Shown one piece after another: positions 44,992 through 53,101 of a stretch of 64,000 bases of DNA. Source of the DNA: Clostridiales bacterium (GTDB taxonomy: Bacteria > Bacillota > Clostridia > Oscillospirales > CAG-272); contig JAAWDG010000011.1 of assembly GCA_022793655.1 (NCBI GenBank), forward strand, positions 1 to 64,000. Direction: 5' to 3'. Positions within the stretch are counted from its first letter, which is position 1; every line of letters starts with the position of its first letter. A program made the translations under genes and the position numbers. The notes beneath the pieces were generated by a model that saw only the letters and a program-made list of their open reading frames with translations, did not search any database and had not been told where the DNA came from.

Positions 44992-45837
44992 ATGAGAGAA
45001 ATAAGCGCACAACAAATTACAATGGAAGTGAAAAAATTATTAATGCAGGCGAATTATGTTTTACCTGCTGATGCTGAAGCGTTGATTGGCAAGGCGCAGC
45101 AAAACGAGACCAATGGGTTAGCAAAAGAAGTACTTGCCGCTTTAGAACAGAACTTGTGCGCGGCAAAGGAAATGGAACTTCCTATTTGTCAGGATACGGG
45201 CATGGCGGTTCTTTTTGTTGAGCTGGGCAGGGAGGTTTGTATCGTGGGCGGTGAATATGAAGAGGCCATTCATGAAGGGGTCAGACAGGCCTATACCCAA
45301 GGCTTTTTGCGCAAAAGCGTGGTAAGAGACCCTTTGTTTGATCGGGTCAATACGAATGATAATACACCGGCCATTATCCATACCAGAATTGTGCCCGGCG
45401 ATAAAGTGAAAATAACGGTGGCGCCCAAGGGATTTGGCAGCGAGAATATGAGCGCGATCAAGATGTTTACGCCATCAGCCAAACGAGAGGATATTATTCA
45501 ATTTGTGTTAGATACCGTAAGAAATGCCGGCGGCAATCCTTGTCCTCCTCTATTGGTGGGCGTGGGTATTGGCGGCACCTTTGAATATTGTGCGCTGCTT
45601 GCTAAAAAGGCTTTAACACGGCCGGTGAGCCAGCACAATGCCTCGCCTGAATATCAAGCGTTAGAAGAAGATCTGCTTACACAGATTAATCAACTTGGTA
45701 TTGGTCCGCAGGGCTTTGGCGGCGATACAACGGCTTTGGCGGTAAATGTAGAGTGGTATCCAACCCATATTGCGGGTCTGCCGGTGGCGGTTAATATAAA
45801 CTGTCATGTTATGCGGCATGCAGAAACAATCCTGTAA
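44992..45837 (+). CDS. fumarate hydratase class I, alpha subunit
   Basis: 281 residues of the iron-sulfur fumarase/tartrate dehydratase alpha family, which interconverts fumarate and malate when joined to a beta subunit. [17 protein letters not shown] carries one cluster cysteine; [44 protein letters not shown] and [12 protein letters not shown] hold others. The beta gene normally follows at once but is absent: 290 nt of terminator, repeat and promoter separate it from xpt. The enzyme is therefore either split on the chromosome or unpaired. Confidence 0.92.
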   Translation: MREISAQQITMEVKKLLMQANYVLPADAEALIGKAQQNETNGLAKEVLAALEQNLCAAKEMELPICQDTGMAVLFVELGREVCIVGGEYEEAIHEGVRQAYTQGFLRKSVVRDPLFDRVNTNDNTPAIIHTRIVPGDKVKITVAPKGFGSENMSAIKMFTPSAKREDIIQFVLDTVRNAGGNPCPPLLVGVGIGGTFEYCALLAKKALTRPVSQHNASPEYQALEEDLLTQINQLGIGPQGFGGDTTALAVNVEWYPTHIAGLPVAVNINCHVMRHAETIL

Positions 45838-45854
45838 ATCAAATCACGATTGTG

Positions 45855-45883
45855 AAATCTCTCTTTAATTAGAGAGATTTTTT
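45855..45883 (+). terminator. terminator after the fumarase gene
   Basis: AAATCTCTCT pairs with AGAGAGATTT around a 6-nt loop and TTTT follows. Confidence 0.87.
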
Positions 45884-45906
45884 ATGATTGCTTTTTAATA
45901 TTCAAT

Positions 45907-46018
45907 AAGAATAATCTTTACGGATTATTCTTGGAAAGTTTGTCTTGTTACCCACAAGCGGGGGATATTTCGGCTGTGCAGAAACCGCCAATCTTTTTGG
46001 TAGCTAAAACTTTATAAT
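45907..46018 (+). repeat. structured repeat, unit F
   Basis: First hairpin 26 nt (AAGAATAATCTT...GGATTATTCTT), closing helix AAAGTTTG (45935) with CAATCTTT (45989, one mismatch), inner hairpin TTTCGGC/GCAGAAA (one mismatch) and an imperfect CCC/GGG hairpin. The tail GGTAGCTAAAACTTTATAAT is the closest to unit A. It lies 24 nt after the fumarase terminator. Confidence 0.78.
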
Positions 46019-46066
46019 ACAATAAAAGATTCATGAGCAAAATATGACAATTATTTTGATTTTCCA

Positions 46067-46096
46067 TTGACATAACAATACAATATATGGTATCAT
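46067..46096 (+). promoter_or_regulatory. sigma-A promoter of xpt
   Basis: TTGACA, 18-nt spacer, TATCAT. The leader is only about 25 nt, too short for the purine riboswitch often found upstream of xpt. Confidence 0.7.
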
Positions 46097-46127
46097 TTTA
46101 CAGTAAAGCCAATGTGGAGAAGATAGA

Positions 46128-46697
46128 ATGAAAGCACTGGAAAAGAGAATATCTGAGGAAGGCGAGGCACTTTCATCAAATGTTTTGAAAGTGGGCTCTT
46201 TTTTAAATCAAAAAATTGACACAGCCTTTATGTTTGAAATGGGACAAGAAATTGCCTGTTTATACAAAAATGAGCCGATTACTAAAATTATAACGATCGA
46301 GGCATCTGGTATTGCCCTTGCATTAGCGGCGGCGTACTATATGAAGGTTCCGGTTGTCTTTGCGAAAAAAAGCAAGACAAGCAATGTGTCGGGCGAGGTT
46401 TATAGGGCGGCTATTCATTCTTTTACGCATAACTGTGATTATAATGCCGTTATTCCCAAAGCGTATCTTTCATCAGATGATACCGTATTAATCGTAGATG
46501 ATTTTTTGGCCGATGGCAATGCGGTGATTGGTTTAGCCAGCATGATTGGACAAGCAGGGGCGGCGCTTGCTGGTGCGGCCATTGGGATTGAAAAAGGTTT
46601 TCAAGGGGGTGGCGACGCCCTTCGCGCAAAAGGCGTGCGAGTGGAAAGTTTAGCCATCATTGAAAAAATGGAGCCGAATAAAATTGTTTACCGGTAA
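46128..46697 (+). CDS. xpt: xanthine phosphoribosyltransferase
   Basis: 189 residues. The PRPP-binding motif is VLIVDDFLADGNA, and KVGSFLNQKIDTAFMFEMGQEIA and VPVVFAKKSKTSNVSGEVYRA match Xpt. It converts xanthine and PRPP to XMP. Its length is standard. It heads a purine-salvage group with the nucleoside ABC importer starting 48 nt downstream. Confidence 0.95.
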   Translation: MKALEKRISEEGEALSSNVLKVGSFLNQKIDTAFMFEMGQEIACLYKNEPITKIITIEASGIALALAAAYYMKVPVVFAKKSKTSNVSGEVYRAAIHSFTHNCDYNAVIPKAYLSSDDTVLIVDDFLADGNAVIGLASMIGQAGAALAGAAIGIEKGFQGGGDALRAKGVRVESLAIIEKMEPNKIVYR

Positions 46698-46744
46698 GGT
46701 AAGCATGATTTTATAAAATATTGCCTAAAGGCAGGAGGAAAAAC

Positions 46745-48019
46745 ATGAAAAGACTGATTTCGTTTTTACTGGTTCTTGCAGTTGCCATTACAGCAGGCAT
46801 GGCTTTGTCTGGCTGCGGCAACAAAGAGAATCAAGAGGGAGAGGGCCAGACTAATCCGTCTGAGGTGCAGAAAGATCTCAAAATAGGCGCTATTTTGCTT
46901 GGCGATGAAAACGAGGGTTATACCTATGCGCATATCGAAGGTATTCGAACTGCAGCAGCAGCGCTGAACATTCCAGAGGATCAAATTATTTTCTATTATA
47001 ATATTCCGGAATCGGATGAATGCTATGATACAGCTGTTAAATTAGTAGAAGCTGGTTGCAACCTGATTCTCTCGAACAGCTATGGTCACCAAACTTATAT
47101 GCAGGAAGTAGCAGAGACCTATAAGGATGAGGATATTACTTTTATTGCAATGACCGGTGATACAGCAAAGAAGAGCGGTCTTGCACATTTTAAGAATGCA
47201 TTTACAAAGATCTATGAATCAAGATATGTGTCTGGCGTTGCTGCCGGCATGAAAATTGCCGAACTGGTTAAAGACGGTAAACTTACCGACAAAAACTATG
47301 ATGCAGACGGCAATGTTAAAATTGGTTATGTAGGCGCACATCCGTTTGCCGAAGTGGTTTCCGGTTACACCGCTTTCTATTTAGGTGTAAAGAGTGTGTT
47401 TGAAGATGTGGTTATGGAAGTATCCTATACCAACTCTTGGTTTGATATTATTGAAGAGGGCGCAGCGGCCGAAGCTATGGTTTCGGATGGTTGTGTTATC
47501 ATTGGTCAGCATGCCGATTCTACCGGTGCGCCGGCGGCTGTTCAGGCCTTGAATCAAGCAGGCACAGTTTGTTATAGTGTTGGTTACAATATCAGCATGT
47601 TAGAGGTGGCGCCTGACGCCGCGCTCGTTTCGGCAACCAACAACTGGGCTGTTTATTATGAATATGCGTTTGGCCAAATGTTAAAGGGTGAAGAAATTGA
47701 TACAAACTGGGCCGAAGGTTATGAAAAAGATGCTGTTAGAACAACAGAGCTTGGCACAGCCTGTGCAGAGGGCACTAAAGAAAAGATTGAAGAAGTAGAG
47801 AAAGCCCTGAAAGAGGGAACACTGCATGTGTTTGATACTTCTAAATTCACAGTTGGCGGTGAAACAGTTACTTCTGCTTTTGCTACTGATACGGATGGAG
47901 ATTTTGTGAACGATGCTGATGAGGCGATTATTGATGGTTATTATCATGAGTCTTATTTCCAGGCGGCACCTTCTTTCTCCCTGCGGATTGATGGTATTAC
48001 AGAGTTAACTAAAAATTAA
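46745..48019 (+). CDS. BMP-family nucleoside-binding lipoprotein
   Basis: About 424 residues. Signal peptide with lipobox LSGC (VAITAGMALSGCG) and a BMP/Med domain: LKIGAILLGDENEGYTYAHIEGI, IFYYNIPESDECYDTAVKLVEAGCNLILSNSYGHQTYM, KIGYVGAHPFAEVVSGYTAFYLG and VSDGCVIIGQHADSTGAPAA. Family members bind purine nucleosides for an ABC importer. ATG 46745 follows AGGAGGA by 4 nt; the track start at 46721 is upstream of that site. The ATPase and both permeases follow. Confidence 0.92.
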   Translation: MKRLISFLLVLAVAITAGMALSGCGNKENQEGEGQTNPSEVQKDLKIGAILLGDENEGYTYAHIEGIRTAAAALNIPEDQIIFYYNIPESDECYDTAVKLVEAGCNLILSNSYGHQTYMQEVAETYKDEDITFIAMTGDTAKKSGLAHFKNAFTKIYESRYVSGVAAGMKIAELVKDGKLTDKNYDADGNVKIGYVGAHPFAEVVSGYTAFYLGVKSVFEDVVMEVSYTNSWFDIIEEGAAAEAMVSDGCVIIGQHADSTGAPAAVQALNQAGTVCYSVGYNISMLEVAPDAALVSATNNWAVYYEYAFGQMLKGEEIDTNWAEGYEKDAVRTTELGTACAEGTKEKIEEVEKALKEGTLHVFDTSKFTVGGETVTSAFATDTDGDFVNDADEAIIDGYYHESYFQAAPSFSLRIDGITELTKN

Positions 48020-48047
48020 ATAGAGAAGTGAAATTCGAAGTGTGACG

Positions 48048-48076
48048 GAAGCTGCCATCAGCAGCTTCCGTCACCG
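48048..48076 (+). terminator. hairpin between binding protein and ATPase genes
   Basis: GGAAGCTGC pairs with GCAGCTTCC around a 5-nt loop (CATCA), with extra TGACG/CGTCA pairs. No T-run follows, so it may protect the binding-protein mRNA 3' end or attenuate transcription into the transporter genes. Confidence 0.55.
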
Positions 48077-48157
48077 GATTTCTAACCTTTTGTTTGTATA
48101 AGAGGCGAGAGGAACTCTCGCTTGTTCTATGAGCAAAAGCAAAGGAAGTGAGTGGAA

Positions 48158-49771
48158 ATGGAACAGTCAATTGCGGTGCAGATGCAGCATATAAGCAAAC
48201 GGTTTGGCGCCGTGCAGGCCAACCATCAGGTGACGCTTGAAATTAAGCGTGGAGAGATTCTTTCGCTGCTTGGTGAAAACGGAAGTGGCAAGACCACGCT
48301 TATGAATATGCTGGCAGGTATATATTATCCCGACAGCGGCGAAATCTATGTCAATGGTCAAAAAGCCTCGATTCGTTCACCAAAAGATGCACTGGCGCTG
48401 GGCATAGGTATGATTCATCAGCATTATAAGTTAGTGGATGTATTTACCGCTGCCGAAAACATAGTACTTGGACTCAAAGAATCGCTTAATAAACGGCAGA
48501 TTATAGAAAAAATTCAATCAATATGTGAAAAATATGGGTTTCAGATCGATCCGAATCAAAAAGTGTATAATATGTCTGTTTCTGAAAAACAGACATTAGA
48601 AATAGTCAAGGTGTTATATCGCGGTGCTGATATTTTGATTTTGGATGAACCAACGGCCGTGCTGACCCCGCAGGAGGCTGAGCGGTTATTCACCGTGATC
48701 CGCAACATGCGGGATGATCGAAAGGCCGTTGTGATTATTACCCATAAACTGCAAGAGGTGCTTTCGGTTTCTGACCGTGTGGCTATTCTTCGTAAAGGGG
48801 AATATGTTGGAACCGTGAAAACCAAAGAGGCTACTGAGCTTTCACTGACCGAAATGATGGTGGGCAAAAAAGTAGCATTAGATATAACGCGTACACAGGT
48901 CAAACAAAAACAACTTCGTTTGCAAGTGGAAAATTTGAGCTGTTATAATCAAGAAGGTATCAAGGCGTTAGATAATGTTAGCTTTGACATATACAGTGGT
49001 GAGATTCTTGGTGTTGCCGGTATTTCAGGCTGTGGGCAAAAGGAACTCTTAGAAACGGTTGCCGGTCTTACACCGCCCGCAGAGGGCAGTACGATTACCT
49101 ATTATCCGCCGAGAGAACAACCGCCAAAGTCGCTTATTGGCTTAAGCCCTAAAAAGATCAGACAAAATGGTATAGCGCTTTCTTTTGTTCCTGAGGATCG
49201 CTTGGGTATGGGTCTTGTGGGCAGTATGGGTATGTCCGACAACATGATGTTAAAAAATTATGGACAAGGTCGACCGTTTTTCACTTCTTCCAAAGCGCCG
49301 AAGGCCTTGGCCGAGAAGATTCGCGATGAGCTTGAGGTGGTTACACCGGGTATTAGTACGCCGGTGCGCCGTCTTTCAGGCGGAAATGTGCAAAAAGTGC
49401 TGGTGGGACGCGAAATTGCAGCAGAACCAACCGTGTTAATGACCGCCTATGCGGTGCGCGGGTTAGATATTCACACGTCTTACACAATTTATCATTTGTT
49501 GGACGAGCAAAAGAAAAAGGGTGTCGCTGTTCTTTATGTGGGAGAGGATTTAGACGTTTTGTTGGCCCTTTGTGACCGCATCATGGTGCTCTGTGCGGGG
49601 CAGGTGACTGGCATTGTGGATGCCAAATCGACCACGAAAGAAGAACTTGGCTTGTTGATGACAGGGCAAAGAAATGATACCCAGGAATTATCAGATACAT
49701 GTGAGCAAGACAAAGGCAATCATCTGCAACAGCAAACCCAGCAAGATGAGCAGAAAGGGGAAGTAGAATGA
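48158..49771 (+). CDS. nucleoside ABC importer ATPase with two nucleotide-binding domains
   Basis: About 537 residues. NBD1: Walker A LLGENGSGKTTLMNML, signature MSVSEKQTLEIVKVL, Walker B ILILDEPTAVLTPQE. NBD2 (from about 250): GVAGISGCGQKELLETVAGL in place of Walker A, the signature RLSGGNVQKVLVGRE, and VLMTAYAVRGLDIH where an intact domain would read DEPT.GLD. NBD2 is catalytically degenerate, as is usual in BMP/YufO-type ATPases, although AYAVRGLD is further from the family's typical NPTRGLD. ATG 48158 chosen (GGAAG 9 nt upstream). Overlaps the permease gene by 4 nt. Confidence 0.93.
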   Translation: MEQSIAVQMQHISKRFGAVQANHQVTLEIKRGEILSLLGENGSGKTTLMNMLAGIYYPDSGEIYVNGQKASIRSPKDALALGIGMIHQHYKLVDVFTAAENIVLGLKESLNKRQIIEKIQSICEKYGFQIDPNQKVYNMSVSEKQTLEIVKVLYRGADILILDEPTAVLTPQEAERLFTVIRNMRDDRKAVVIITHKLQEVLSVSDRVAILRKGEYVGTVKTKEATELSLTEMMVGKKVALDITRTQVKQKQLRLQVENLSCYNQEGIKALDNVSFDIYSGEILGVAGISGCGQKELLETVAGLTPPAEGSTITYYPPREQPPKSLIGLSPKKIRQNGIALSFVPEDRLGMGLVGSMGMSDNMMLKNYGQGRPFFTSSKAPKALAEKIRDELEVVTPGISTPVRRLSGGNVQKVLVGREIAAEPTVLMTAYAVRGLDIHTSYTIYHLLDEQKKKGVAVLYVGEDLDVLLALCDRIMVLCAGQVTGIVDAKSTTKEELGLLMTGQRNDTQELSDTCEQDKGNHLQQQTQQDEQKGEVE

Positions 49772-50943
49772 AAAAGGATAAACAAAAATCCGTATTGGCT
49801 AAAGAACCGCTTTTTCGCCTTTCTCGCCGGGCGCAGATGGTTTGGTATAAAGCGTGGTTGATTCGTGCTGTGGCTTTGTGTATCGCTTTAATACTAAGCG
49901 CGCTTTTGATATATGCGATCACGAAAATGAATCCGTTCAAAGTATATGGCACCATGTTGAAAGGTGCTTTTGGTGATTCACTGTTTGTTAAGAGGGCCGG
50001 CCACCTGTCATTAAACCGTACGGCATGGACTACCCTTAGGGATGTCATGACCCTTCTTTGCATCAGCGTGGGTCTGGCGCCTGCTTTTAAAATGCGCTTT
50101 TGGAACTGTGGTGCCGAGGGACAAGTGTTAGTGGGCGGTATCGCTACCGCGGGCATTATGATCTATTTTGGCGGCACGCTGCCTACCCCCTTGCTCTTTG
50201 CTTGTATGGCCGGTGCCAGCCTTTTGGCCGGCGCGGTGTGGGGGCTGATTCCAGCCTTGTTTAAGGCGAAATGGAATACAAATGAGACCCTTTTCACACT
50301 CATGATGAATTATATCGCCATTCAGCTTACCTCTTATTTTGTAGCGATGTGGGAAAATCCATATGGCTCGAATACGGTAGGGGTAATTAATCGAGATACC
50401 AAGATTGGCTGGCTGCCTAATTTTTTCTCGTCCGGTGCTAATAACGATTTTATGTGGAATGTAATCATTGTCAGCGCGCTCACGATTGCCATGTTTATCT
50501 ATTTAAAGAAAAGCAAGCAGGGGTACGAGATCGCCGTTGTAGGTGAAAGTGAGAATACGGCAAAATACGCGGGTATTAACGTGAAAAAAGTGATCATTCG
50601 CACCATGTTGCTTTCAGGAGCCGTGTGTGGTTTGGCCGGTTTTATTGCAGTGAGTGGTTCAAGTCATACCATTTCGACTGCTACCGCAGGGGGGCGTGGC
50701 TTTACAGCGATCATTGTGGCATGGCTTTCTAAATTCAATACCTTCGTTATGGCATTTGCCTCTCTTTTAATTGTGTTTTTGGAGACAGGCGCAAATGAAA
50801 TTGCTTCTCAGTATAATTTTAATACCTATGCTTCTAAGATGGTAGAGGGCATTATTCTTTTCTTTATTATCGGTTGTGAGTTTTTTATACAGTATAAGGT
50901 GCATTTGCGTGTGAAGCGTGATACTAAGGAGGTGGCCGACTAA
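49768..50943 (+). CDS. nucleoside ABC importer permease 1
   Basis: 391 residues with about ten transmembrane segments, YufP-like. FKMRFWNCGAEGQVLVGGIATAGIM, TNETLFTLMMNYIA, IAVVGESENTAKYAGINVKKVI and AGGRGFTAIIVAWLSKFN are BMP-permease (BPD_transp_2) family blocks; the EAA-like loop lies near AVVGES. Its ATG overlaps the ATPase stop and it ends on the start of permease 2, so the transporter genes are translationally coupled. Confidence 0.92.
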   Translation: MKKDKQKSVLAKEPLFRLSRRAQMVWYKAWLIRAVALCIALILSALLIYAITKMNPFKVYGTMLKGAFGDSLFVKRAGHLSLNRTAWTTLRDVMTLLCISVGLAPAFKMRFWNCGAEGQVLVGGIATAGIMIYFGGTLPTPLLFACMAGASLLAGAVWGLIPALFKAKWNTNETLFTLMMNYIAIQLTSYFVAMWENPYGSNTVGVINRDTKIGWLPNFFSSGANNDFMWNVIIVSALTIAMFIYLKKSKQGYEIAVVGESENTAKYAGINVKKVIIRTMLLSGAVCGLAGFIAVSGSSHTISTATAGGRGFTAIIVAWLSKFNTFVMAFASLLIVFLETGANEIASQYNFNTYASKMVEGIILFFIIGCEFFIQYKVHLRVKRDTKEVAD

Positions 50944-52070
50944 TGGATTCTATCATTGCGTGGCTGCAAGCAGCTATTGCTTTTGGTACGGTAATTTTAT
51001 TTGGATGCATGGGCGAAATTTTAACCGAGCGTTCGGGCAATTTGAATTTGGGCGTACCAGGACTTATGTATTTTGGCGGTATTGCCTCTTTAACGGGCGT
51101 GTTTTTATATCAGAATGCGGTGCAGGCGGCTATTCAAGCGCAAATAGAGGCTTTTACTGCCACAGGCGGCGCAGCACAGGATTGGCGCCCAACGGGAATG
51201 TTTTCGCTTTTGGTTCAGCAAAATGCTTCTGCCTCGGCTACACAATATTGGGATGCTAATGGCGTGCTTGGCATAGTGATTGCCTTGGTGTGTGGTTTTA
51301 GCGCGGCGGCGCTTGGAGGTTTGCTCTATAGCTTTATTACCATTACGCTGCGGGCCAACCAAAATGTGACTGGCTTGACACTGACTATTTTTGGCACTGG
51401 CGTAGCTAACTTTTTTGGCGGTTCGCTCGTAAAACTCTCGGGCGGTGTGGGACAAATTTCGGTGGCAACCACCAGCCAGGCTTTCAGAACAGGCTTGCCT
51501 TGGCTTTCTTCACAAGGCGTCATTGGTAAAGTGCTTTTTTCGTATGGATTTTTGGTATATGCGGCGGTTATTTTGGCGATATTGCTTCATCTCTTTTTGT
51601 TTAAAACGCGCAAGGGCCTCAATTTACGAGCTGTTGGCGAAAATCCGGCTACAGCCGATGCAGCAGGGCTTTCCATTACCAAGCATAAATATTTGGCCAC
51701 CTGCCTTGGCGCTGGTATTACAGGCCTTGGCGGAGTCTATTATGTCATGGACTATATTAAGGGGACTTGGGCGAATGACGGCACCATTGAAAAACTTGGC
51801 TGGTTAGCCGTGGCGCTGGTTATTTTTGCTACATGGAAATCGGTGCATGCTATTTGGGGCGCCTATGTTTTTGGATTTTTGTATTGGGCTTATTATTACG
51901 TGCCAAAGGTGTTCCCGTTTATTCAACTTTCCCGAAAAAGCAGCGAGTTATTTAACATGCTGCCCTATGCCGTGACGATTTTGGTTCTGATTGTGGTGAG
52001 TTTACGCCGTAAAAAAGAAAATCAAGGGCCGGGTTCTTTGGGTTTACCTTATTTTAGAGAAGAACGATAA
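50943..52070 (+). CDS. nucleoside ABC importer permease 2
   Basis: 375 residues, YufQ-like, with about nine transmembrane segments. FGCMGEILTERSGNLNLGVPGLMYFG, FSAAALGGLLYSFITITLRANQNVTGLTLTIFGTGVANF, LRAVGENPATADAAGLSITKHKYLA and LGWLAVALVIFATWKSVHAIWGAYVFG are characteristic. The extra hydrophilic section at about residues 60-95 (QAAIQAQIEAFTATGGAAQDW) is an insertion compared with most homologues I recall. Confidence 0.92.
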   Translation: MDSIIAWLQAAIAFGTVILFGCMGEILTERSGNLNLGVPGLMYFGGIASLTGVFLYQNAVQAAIQAQIEAFTATGGAAQDWRPTGMFSLLVQQNASASATQYWDANGVLGIVIALVCGFSAAALGGLLYSFITITLRANQNVTGLTLTIFGTGVANFFGGSLVKLSGGVGQISVATTSQAFRTGLPWLSSQGVIGKVLFSYGFLVYAAVILAILLHLFLFKTRKGLNLRAVGENPATADAAGLSITKHKYLATCLGAGITGLGGVYYVMDYIKGTWANDGTIEKLGWLAVALVIFATWKSVHAIWGAYVFGFLYWAYYYVPKVFPFIQLSRKSSELFNMLPYAVTILVLIVVSLRRKKENQGPGSLGLPYFREER

Positions 52071-52090
52071 TATATTTTAACTTTAGCCAG

Positions 52091-52129
52091 GCAAGAAGCG
52101 ATTGTTAAGACCGCTTCTTGCTTTTTCTT
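52091..52129 (+). terminator. terminator after the nucleoside transporter operon
   Basis: A 10-bp perfect stem, GCAAGAAGCG/CGCTTCTTGC, then TTTTTCTTT. Confidence 0.9.
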
Positions 52130-52166
52130 TCCCCCTTTTATTACCAATTCATTTTTTGTTTATGCT

Positions 52167-52195
52167 TTGTACCTGCCGTCAATACTTGTTATAGT
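52167..52195 (+). promoter_or_regulatory. candidate promoter of sigG
   Basis: TTGTAC, 17 nt, TATAGT looks like a sigma-A promoter. sigG is usually read by sigma-F or sigma-G, so a forespore promoter may overlap; I cannot separate the two by eye. Confidence 0.4.
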
Positions 52196-52213
52196 AACCT
52201 TTGGGAGTGTAAC

Positions 52214-53008
52214 ATGTATTATAGCAAGGTAGAAATATGCGGGGTGAATACGGCGAAACTGCCGACTTTAACCGATAAAGAGAAAATAGAATTGCTGCAA
52301 AAAGCGCAGTCCGGCGATGAGTGTGCCAGAGAACGGTTGATCAGCGGAAACTTGCGATTGGTGCTGTCTGTGATACAGCGTTTTTCGGCACGGGGTGAAA
52401 ATCCAGATGATTTATTTCAAGTGGGTTGCGTAGGGCTGATTAAATCCATTGACAATTTTAATACTGAATTAGATGTAAAATTCTCAACTTATGCCGTACC
52501 AATGATTATTGGCGAGATTCGGCGTTATTTGCGGGATAATAATTCCATTCGCGTCAGCCGATCAGTGCGTGATTTAGCCTACCGCGCGTTAAGTGCGCGG
52601 GATGTATTGTCTAAAAAGATGGCGAAGGAGCCGACCGTAGAGGAAATTACCAAACAAATTATAGAAGAAGGGTTCGATTGTACGTCAGAGGATGTCGCTG
52701 CAGCCTTAGAGGCGATTATTGAACCGGTTTCGTTGTTTGATCCTGTCTATAACGATGGTTCTTCTGGCGAGACGCTCTATGTGATGGATCAAGTCAAAGA
52801 CGCCGAGAATACCGATGAAAGCTGGCTTGAGAATATTGCTATTAATGAAGCTATGAAAAAATTGGGCGAGCGGGAGCGTTCAATCATTGACAAACGCTAT
52901 TATAAGGGAAAAACACAAATGGAAATTGCCGATGAAATGGGCATTTCCCAAGCGCAGGTTTCCAGATTAGAAAAAGGGGCGCTTTCACGTATTCGCAAAA
53001 GTCTGTAG
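52214..53008 (+). CDS. sigG: late forespore sigma factor SigG
   Basis: About 264 residues. The N-terminal KVEICGVNTAKLPTLTDKEK is specific to SigG, and NLRLVLSVIQRFSARGENPDDLFQVGCVGLIKSIDNFN, FSTYAVPMIIGEIRRYLRDNN and KTQMEIADEMGISQAQVSRLEKGAL are sigma regions 2 and 4. It directs late gene expression in the forespore. In many relatives it follows spoIIGA-sigE; here it is separate, between a nucleoside transporter and coaX. ATG 52214 has GGGAG 6 nt upstream; the track start at 52118 lies in the terminator. Confidence 0.95.
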   Translation: MYYSKVEICGVNTAKLPTLTDKEKIELLQKAQSGDECARERLISGNLRLVLSVIQRFSARGENPDDLFQVGCVGLIKSIDNFNTELDVKFSTYAVPMIIGEIRRYLRDNNSIRVSRSVRDLAYRALSARDVLSKKMAKEPTVEEITKQIIEEGFDCTSEDVAAALEAIIEPVSLFDPVYNDGSSGETLYVMDQVKDAENTDESWLENIAINEAMKKLGERERSIIDKRYYKGKTQMEIADEMGISQAQVSRLEKGALSRIRKSL

Positions 53009-53010
53009 TC

Positions 53011-53039
53011 TTGACAGGGAATCCAAAATAGCATATAAT
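53011..53039 (+). promoter_or_regulatory. perfect sigma-A promoter of coaX
   Basis: TTGACA, 17-nt spacer, TATAAT, 2 nt after the sigG stop codon. Predicted start of transcription near 53046. Confidence 0.88.
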
Positions 53040-53047
53040 AAGAAAAA

Positions 53048-53080
53048 AAGAGGCTGCTAATGGAATCAGCCTCTTCTTTG
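53048..53080 (+). terminator. hairpin at the 5' end of coaX, terminator-like
   Basis: AAGAGGCTG pairs with CAGCCTCTT around CTAATGGAAT, followed by CTTT. It begins within a few bases of the coaX transcription start and contains the possible early ATG at 53060. It could end sigG transcription and also fold the coaX leader. Confidence 0.6.
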
Positions 53081-53101
53081 AGTAAGAAAGCGAATGAAAG
53101 C

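Noticed and set aside
44046-46018. CRISPR array.
   Set aside because: Spacing is about 112 nt, the units diverge in sequence but keep pairing, there are no unique spacers and no cas genes.
46097-46127. Purine riboswitch in front of xpt.
   Set aside because: The leader from the predicted promoter is about 25 nt, too short for the three-way junction aptamer, and its conserved loops are absent.
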